Assembly: GCA_963734725.1 (NCBI GenBank)
Contig: CAVTIX010000024.1
Location: 9,238 to 73,237, forward strand
Origin: DASXKD01 sp963734725
GTDB lineage: Bacteria; Actinomycetota; Actinomycetes; Streptosporangiales; Streptosporangiaceae
Reading direction: 5' to 3'
Length of the DNA stretch: 64,000 nucleotides
Part shown: positions 60,162-64,000 of the stretch, piece after piece
Layout: each line of letters opens with the position of its first letter
Numbering within the stretch: position 1 is the stretch's first letter
Notes under the pieces: model-generated
What the model was told of the DNA's origin: nothing
The model's input: the letters and a program-made list of their open reading frames with translations, nothing else
Databases searched by the model: none
Translations under genes and position numbers: made by a program

Positions 60162-61307
60162 TCAGGGCAGGAAGTTAGGTGACGGTGTCGGCAGGAACGT
60201 CGTCGGTACCGGCACGCTGCTGTTGAAGAGGTTACTAAACGAGACCCGCGCTGTCGGGGCGGCAGCGGGGCCTTCCTGGGTCTCGGCCAGCCCGAGCAGG
60301 GTGGTAGGCCCAGTTTCGTCCGATATCCCGAAAATGCCGACCTTCGTCGCTGGGGCGGACACAAACACGCCCTTGCGGCCCATAACCGTGGTCGTCAAGT
60401 CCGGATTGATCGAGGTTATCGGTATCTCTTCCCAGCAGATGAACTCGGTGGAAGTCGACAATTGGTTTTCATTGCCGATTGCGCTCGGGTTGCCACCGAA
60501 GAAGTCGAGGTCGACAAAGACCGGGTTGTTTGGACGGTTCGACTTCACGTCCAAGGTCAGCAACGTCAGGACCCCCTGGGTGACCGTTGCACCGGCCGTG
60601 TTCGTATACCTCATGTCTCCGAGGACCTGTCCGGTGACCGCCTGGTAATGACCGGCCTCGCCGTCGAAGAGAAGAGCGCCATTGCCATTGGTCGTAACGG
60701 CAGCGAGATTTGCCAAGTGGGGATCCGCCTGGATCGGGATCGCATTGTAGCCCGCCTGCGCGGTGGCGCTCGGATCCGGATAACGGCATCGCCGATCAGC
60801 CCGTCAAACTTAATCGGCGTATCGGTGGTCGGAGTGATCACCCACCCGATCAGATAGCCGCCCAAACATGGTGCCGCGGGGATGGTTTTGGTCGGCAGAC
60901 CAGATGCGTAACCAGTTTTGGGGGGTGCCGTCGGGGACGAGCACAATTTTCTCGAACACCGTAGCGGTAACGTCGAAGTCGGTCTCCGAGCAGATAAAAC
61001 TGCCGGCCAGGTTCGCTTCAGTCGTGCCGCAAACCCAGTGAAACCTGATCTTTACCGGTTGGTGCTCGGAGCAGGTAGCACCCTTTGGGCAGACGACGCC
61101 GACCTCAAGTTCGGTTACGGGAGCAGGGACTCCCTCAGGCAGCACCACGCCCGACCCGTTGATGAACTTGGGGAAGACGATCACGCTGCCCGGCTCTGTG
61201 GCGTCGCTCAACGTCGGATCCCGAACCTGCGCAAACGCCGGTGCTGCCAGTGCGAGCGCCGGCACTAGCAGCCCGGCCAGCCGCGCACCTTTTGTCTTAA
61301 ACTTCAT
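60162..61307 (-). pseudogene. Secreted EPGSVIVFPKF-family protein, paralogue 2 (full length, two frameshifts)
   Basis: About 380 codons from ATG 61307 (AAGGAA upstream). Signal peptide with FAQ cleavage, EPGSVIVFPKFINGSG, VTELEVGVVCPKGATCSEHQP, KIRFHWVCGTTEANLAGSFIC, ETDFDVTATVFEKIVL. Frame break ~60,928 (G-run), then GGYLIGWVITPTTDTPIKFDGLIGDAV. Break ~60,775, then LFDGEAGHYQAVTGQVLGD, LTLLTLDVKSNRPNNPVFVDLDFFG, GPTTLLGLAE and a Pro-rich C-terminus. Four Cys in the N-terminal part. Only member with a complete C-terminus, so best reference for the family. Confidence 0.78.
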
Positions 61308-61352
61308 GATGAGTTCCTTCTCGATACACCCTTAAATGGGCGCAATTAGCGT

Positions 61353-61369
61353 TGCAAACGCTGATGCCA
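61353..61369 (-). promoter_or_regulatory. Diverged sigma-54 promoter of paralogue 2
   Basis: Minus-strand TGGCATCAGCGTTTGCA is homologous in position to the paralogue 1 promoter (also 46 nt before its ATG). Spacing between GG and GC is 11 nt instead of 10, with an extra T in a T-run, so it is either weakened or misread by one base. Confidence 0.55.
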
Positions 61370-61433
61370 AGTGAGATTTACTAAATTTATAGCATATTTT
61401 TCTGCTACTTAAAGAAAGGCTGGCGGGCGATTA

Positions 61434-61483
61434 AGTCCAGGATATCGGATTGGCCTCAACGGCTGAGTCCGGCTTGCCGGACC
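61434..61483 (-). promoter_or_regulatory. Paired palindromic activator sites upstream of paralogue 2
   Basis: AGTCCA-N6-CGGATT (61434-61451) and AGTCCG-N6-CGGACC (61466-61483), again exactly 32 bp apart and about 65 bp upstream of the sigma-54 element. An AT-rich tract (61381-61420) lies between. The second could also be the terminator hairpin of paralogue 3 (GTCCGG-CTTG-CCGGAC). Confidence 0.55.
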
Positions 61484-61498
61484 GCATCGACGCGCGGG

Positions 61499-62804
61499 CT
61501 ACAGGCCGGGTTGCCGCGTCTTCTCGAACGGCATCAAAAAATAAAGCTGCCAATCATTTCTGCCGCTCGCTCGACGCAGCTGGTGGCGGCGCCGTTCGCG
61601 ATCACCCTGGGTCGCCCTCTCTTGTTTTGCAAACTCGCCTGGTTGCGAGCAGTCCGAAGACCAGGTTTCGCGCTTTGACCGTCCGCAGCGATTACTGGAC
61701 GGCATGCACGTCGTTTCGAACGGCACAAAAACCGTCGTCGGCTTGCCGCTGTCGGATTTCTGGATAACATAGGCCGGGTCCATCGTCCTGCCCCCGCGGC
61801 CGTCATCGGTCGGAACAAGCCCCAGCAAGGTGACCGGACCCGGGATGTCGGATACGCCGCCAAACGGCACCTTCTTCGCACGGCCGGAAATGACAGCCGT
61901 TACCGTTCTGCGCTCCGACGAGTGTGAAATTCGCATCGATGGTCGGGATGCTGTATCTCCGTCCAACATCTGAAGTTCCACGAGGTCGACGCTCGGGCCT
62001 CCATCTGGACTGCGAAATCGAGGTCGACGAAGGTCGGGTAATTCGGCCGGTTCAATCGCACGTCAAGCGTGAGGAGGATCAGGGAAGCTTCGCCGGAGCG
62101 ACGGGTCCGGTCAGCTTGTGATATTCGAGGTTTGCCGGGACCGCTCCGCCAACCACTTGGTAATGGCCGGCGCCGCCGTCGAAGACAAGGGCCGAAGTGC
62201 CGGTGCGCGGATCGATGTCAGTCGCGATTTCGGCACGATTAGCCAGATTGCGGTCGGCCTGAATCGCGAACGCTTCATACGACTGGATCACGCCCTGGCC
62301 GTCCCGGAGGATGGCGGAGCCGGTCAGCCCGTCATATTTGATCGGCCGCTCCGTGTCCGGATTGATCACCCATCCGATCAAATAGCCGCTCGGGCAAGGC
62401 GCCGCTGCACCCGACGTTATTTTCCAGCAGGTTGGGGTTCTCGGGGTTGAATGAGGCCTTGCCATTGACCGAAAGCCTGACATCGAAGTCGGTCTCTTTG
62501 CAGACGTAATTGGAGGCCTTGTCGGAGTTCCCGGGGCATACCCAATGGAACCTGATCTTTACCGGCTCGTCCTCGGTGCAAGTGGCAGCCGCTTGGGCAT
62601 CGGGCCCGGACCTCGATCTCGGTCTGGGGCCTCGTCACGCCGTCGACTGACGACCGTCCCTTTGGTGAATTTCGGGAAGACGATTACGCTTCCCGGCTCC
62701 TCGGACGTGCTCGATATCGCCTCCGGCGCCTGCGCAAAACTCGGCATCGCCGGTCCGAGAGCCACCCCCAGCAGCAACAAAAAAGCTGCTCCTTTCATCA
62801 CCAC
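61499..62804 (-). pseudogene. Secreted EPGSVIVFPKF-family protein, paralogue 3 (divergent, several frameshifts)
   Basis: ATG 62804 or 62798 (MKGAAFLLLLGVALGPAMPSFAQ signal). EPGSVIVFPKFTKGTV follows, then frame breaks near 62,640 and 62,450-62,480. PSGYLIGWVINPDTERPIKYDGLTGSAI, AFAIQADRNLANRAEIATDI, LVFDGGAGHYQVVGGAV and GPVTLLGLVPTDDG match the other members. No sigma-54 promoter or palindromes in front, so regulation differs or it is read with an upstream gene. Confidence 0.7.
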
Positions 62805-62915
62805 TCCAATGCTCGCTTCCTGCTCTTCACGCTAACGTCCATTGCTTAACATTGTTTGTAAGATAATGAGCCTGCGCTGCTCGGCGCGCTCGCCCGGTTC
62901 GGATCAAATCACAGG

Positions 62916-64000
62916 TCAGAGCTCGGAGCGTATATCGAGCTTGCGCATCTTGTCGAACAATGTCGAGCGCGATACGCCGAGACGTTTGGCGGCCTCCTCG
63001 ATGCGGTTGTCGACATCTGCGAGCACGGCGCGGATGTGCTGGCGCTCGGCCCGATCGCGGACTTCAGCGAGAGTTGCCAGGCGGTCCCCGTCCGCCTCGG
63101 CCGCTTCGGATGGAAAAAGCGCGTTGACGCCGATCCGCGACGCCTGCGAGAGCGCCACCGCGCGCTCGACGCGAGTTGCGCAGTTCCCGCACATTGCCGG
63201 GCCAAGGGATCGCTGAGCAGGGCCTGTTCGGCGGTCGGCGTGAAGCCGTGGACATCGCGTTCAAACGCCTCCGAAAACTCCTGCACGAAGCGCCGCGCGA
63301 GCGGCAGGATATCATCGCGACCGGTCGCGAAGCGGCGGGATCACGACGGCGATCACGTTGATCCGATAGAATAGATCGCGCCGGAAGCTGCCCTCGGCGA
63401 CGGCGGCTTCGAGGTCGGTATTGGTCGCGCAGATGATCCGTGCGCTCGTCGTTATCGCCGTTTCGCCCCCGATGCGGGTGAAGGTGCGCTCCTGGACGAG
63501 ACGGAGCAGCTTCACTTGCATCAGCATCGGCAACTCGCCGACCTCGTCGAGGAACAGGATGCCATTGCGGGCCCGCTCGACATAGCCGTGATGACGCACC
63601 TGGGCGCTGGTGAAGGCGCCCTTCTCGTGACCGAACAGCTGGCTCTCGATCAGCTCGTTGGGGATCGCCCCGCAATTGACCGCGACAAACGGCTCAGCAG
63701 CGCGCGTCGAGATTTGGTGAACAAACTTGGCCGCCACCTCCTTGCCGACGCCGCTCTCGCCGGTTATCAGCAGCGAGCTGTCGATATCGGCAACTCGCCT
63801 CAAGAGCAACTCCACTTGGCGCATCGCCTCCGAGGTGCCGAGATCGCCAGCCGGCCTGGGCTGTAGCTTGATCAGCCGCGCGATGCGGTCGAGCAGATCG
63901 GGCAGCGCGTATGGCTTCTCGAGGTAGTCGACCGCGCCCGCCTTCATCAGGAAAACTGCATCTTCGATCTGGGCGTGAGCCGTAACGAACAGGAACGGTT
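62916..64000 (-). CDS. NtrC-type sigma-54-dependent response regulator, 5'-partial and frameshifted
   Basis: Enters from the right edge inside its receiver domain (FLFVTAHAQIEDAVFLMKAGAVDYLEKPY). AAA+ domain: Walker A GESGVGKE, sigma-54 loop GAFTSA, Walker B GILFLDEVGEL, R-fingers SFRRDLFYRINV. Frame breaks at ~63,340 and ~63,190. C-terminal Fis-type HTH NRIEEAAKRLGVSRSTLFDKMRKLDI. Activates sigma-54 promoters after phosphorylation by a partner kinase not in the window. Nearest visible targets are the paralogue promoters at 59,960 and 61,353. The GAFTSA loop departs from the usual GAFTGA. Confidence 0.85.

Noticed and set aside
60162..60260. PEP-CTERM sorting signal on the secreted family
   Set aside because: Sigma-54 regulators and exported paralogues suggest exosortase systems, but the C-terminus (PTPSPNFLP) has no PEP motif, membrane helix or basic tail.
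62805..62915. Sigma-54 promoter for paralogue 3
   Set aside because: No GG-N10-GC element or AGTCCG palindrome at the positions seen for paralogues 1 and 2.
1..64000. CRISPR array, tRNA or rRNA genes
   Set aside because: No regularly spaced repeats and no tRNA T-loop/acceptor patterns were noticed by eye; a tRNAscan/Rfam run would be decisive.

Overview
Most of the window (about 1-59,100) is very GC-rich DNA of a high-GC actinobacterium. The evidence is the conserved block nusA-ylxR-infB-DUF503-rbfA-truB-ribF-rpsO-pnp-M16 peptidase-dapB, a Pro/Gly-rich IF-2, menaquinone synthesis (MenA), Tat/lipobox signals and many GTG starts. Gene content suggests a soil actinomycete (Streptosporangiales-like). 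That placement is an inference. The last ~4.9 kb has lower GC, a sigma-54 regulatory style and proteobacterial-type genes, and looks like a different genome joined at about 59,099.

Layout. 1-9.6 kb: the 3' part of ispG; a DeoR-type regulator divergent from a three-gene sugar ABC importer (binding lipoprotein, permease, ATPase); a TAP-like secreted peptidase; a DUF4081-GNAT acetyltransferase; and a ProA-like dehydrogenase that ends inside a large palindrome. 9.7-13 kb: a HelD/HelR-like RNA polymerase ATPase and a pair of ferritin-like (DUF4439-type) genes. 13.2-27.1 kb: the translation/RNA-processing supercluster rimP to dapB, with an intergenic repeat on both sides of rbfA. 27-33 kb: accessory genes, including a leaderless secreted protein, an acyl-CoA synthetase, an antitoxin-like protein, and a tightly coupled oxyanion operon (ArsR-ArsC fusion, a 30-codon glyoxalase-like remnant, chrA) behind an ArsR-type operator. 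33.3-42 kb: a large LuxR/LAL regulator, a frameshifted DUF4386 gene, an epoxide hydrolase, a LysE exporter, YccF and a double beta-propeller lipoprotein. 42-47.1 kb: acyl-CoA ligase, menA, ilvD and a tiny leaderless membrane protein. 47.2-53.5 kb: amidase, penicillin acylase, a coupled membrane protein, and a frameshifted IS1182-type element flanked by CTAG. 53.6-58 kb: an Ala/Pro/Gln/Arg repeat protein, two adjacent leaderless genes (HTH regulator, DUF3291) and malQ. 58-59.1 kb: the C-terminal third of aminopeptidase N, cut off at the join.

Tail (59.1-64 kb): three minus-strand tandem paralogues of an unrecognised secreted protein (shared motif EPGSVIVFPKF), followed upstream by an NtrC-type sigma-54 activator that runs off the window. 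Paralogue 1 has a textbook sigma-54 promoter, and paralogue 2 has a diverged one at the same distance from its ATG. Each promoter is preceded by two copies of the palindrome AGTCCG-N6-CGGACT with exactly 32 bp between the copies. This is the most system-like undescribed signal in the window. All genes in the tail, and pepN next to it, carry frameshifts, several at homopolymers, so sequence quality there is poor.

A second theme is leaderless translation. At least seven genes have a TANNNT-type -10 box ending exactly 6 nt before the start codon.
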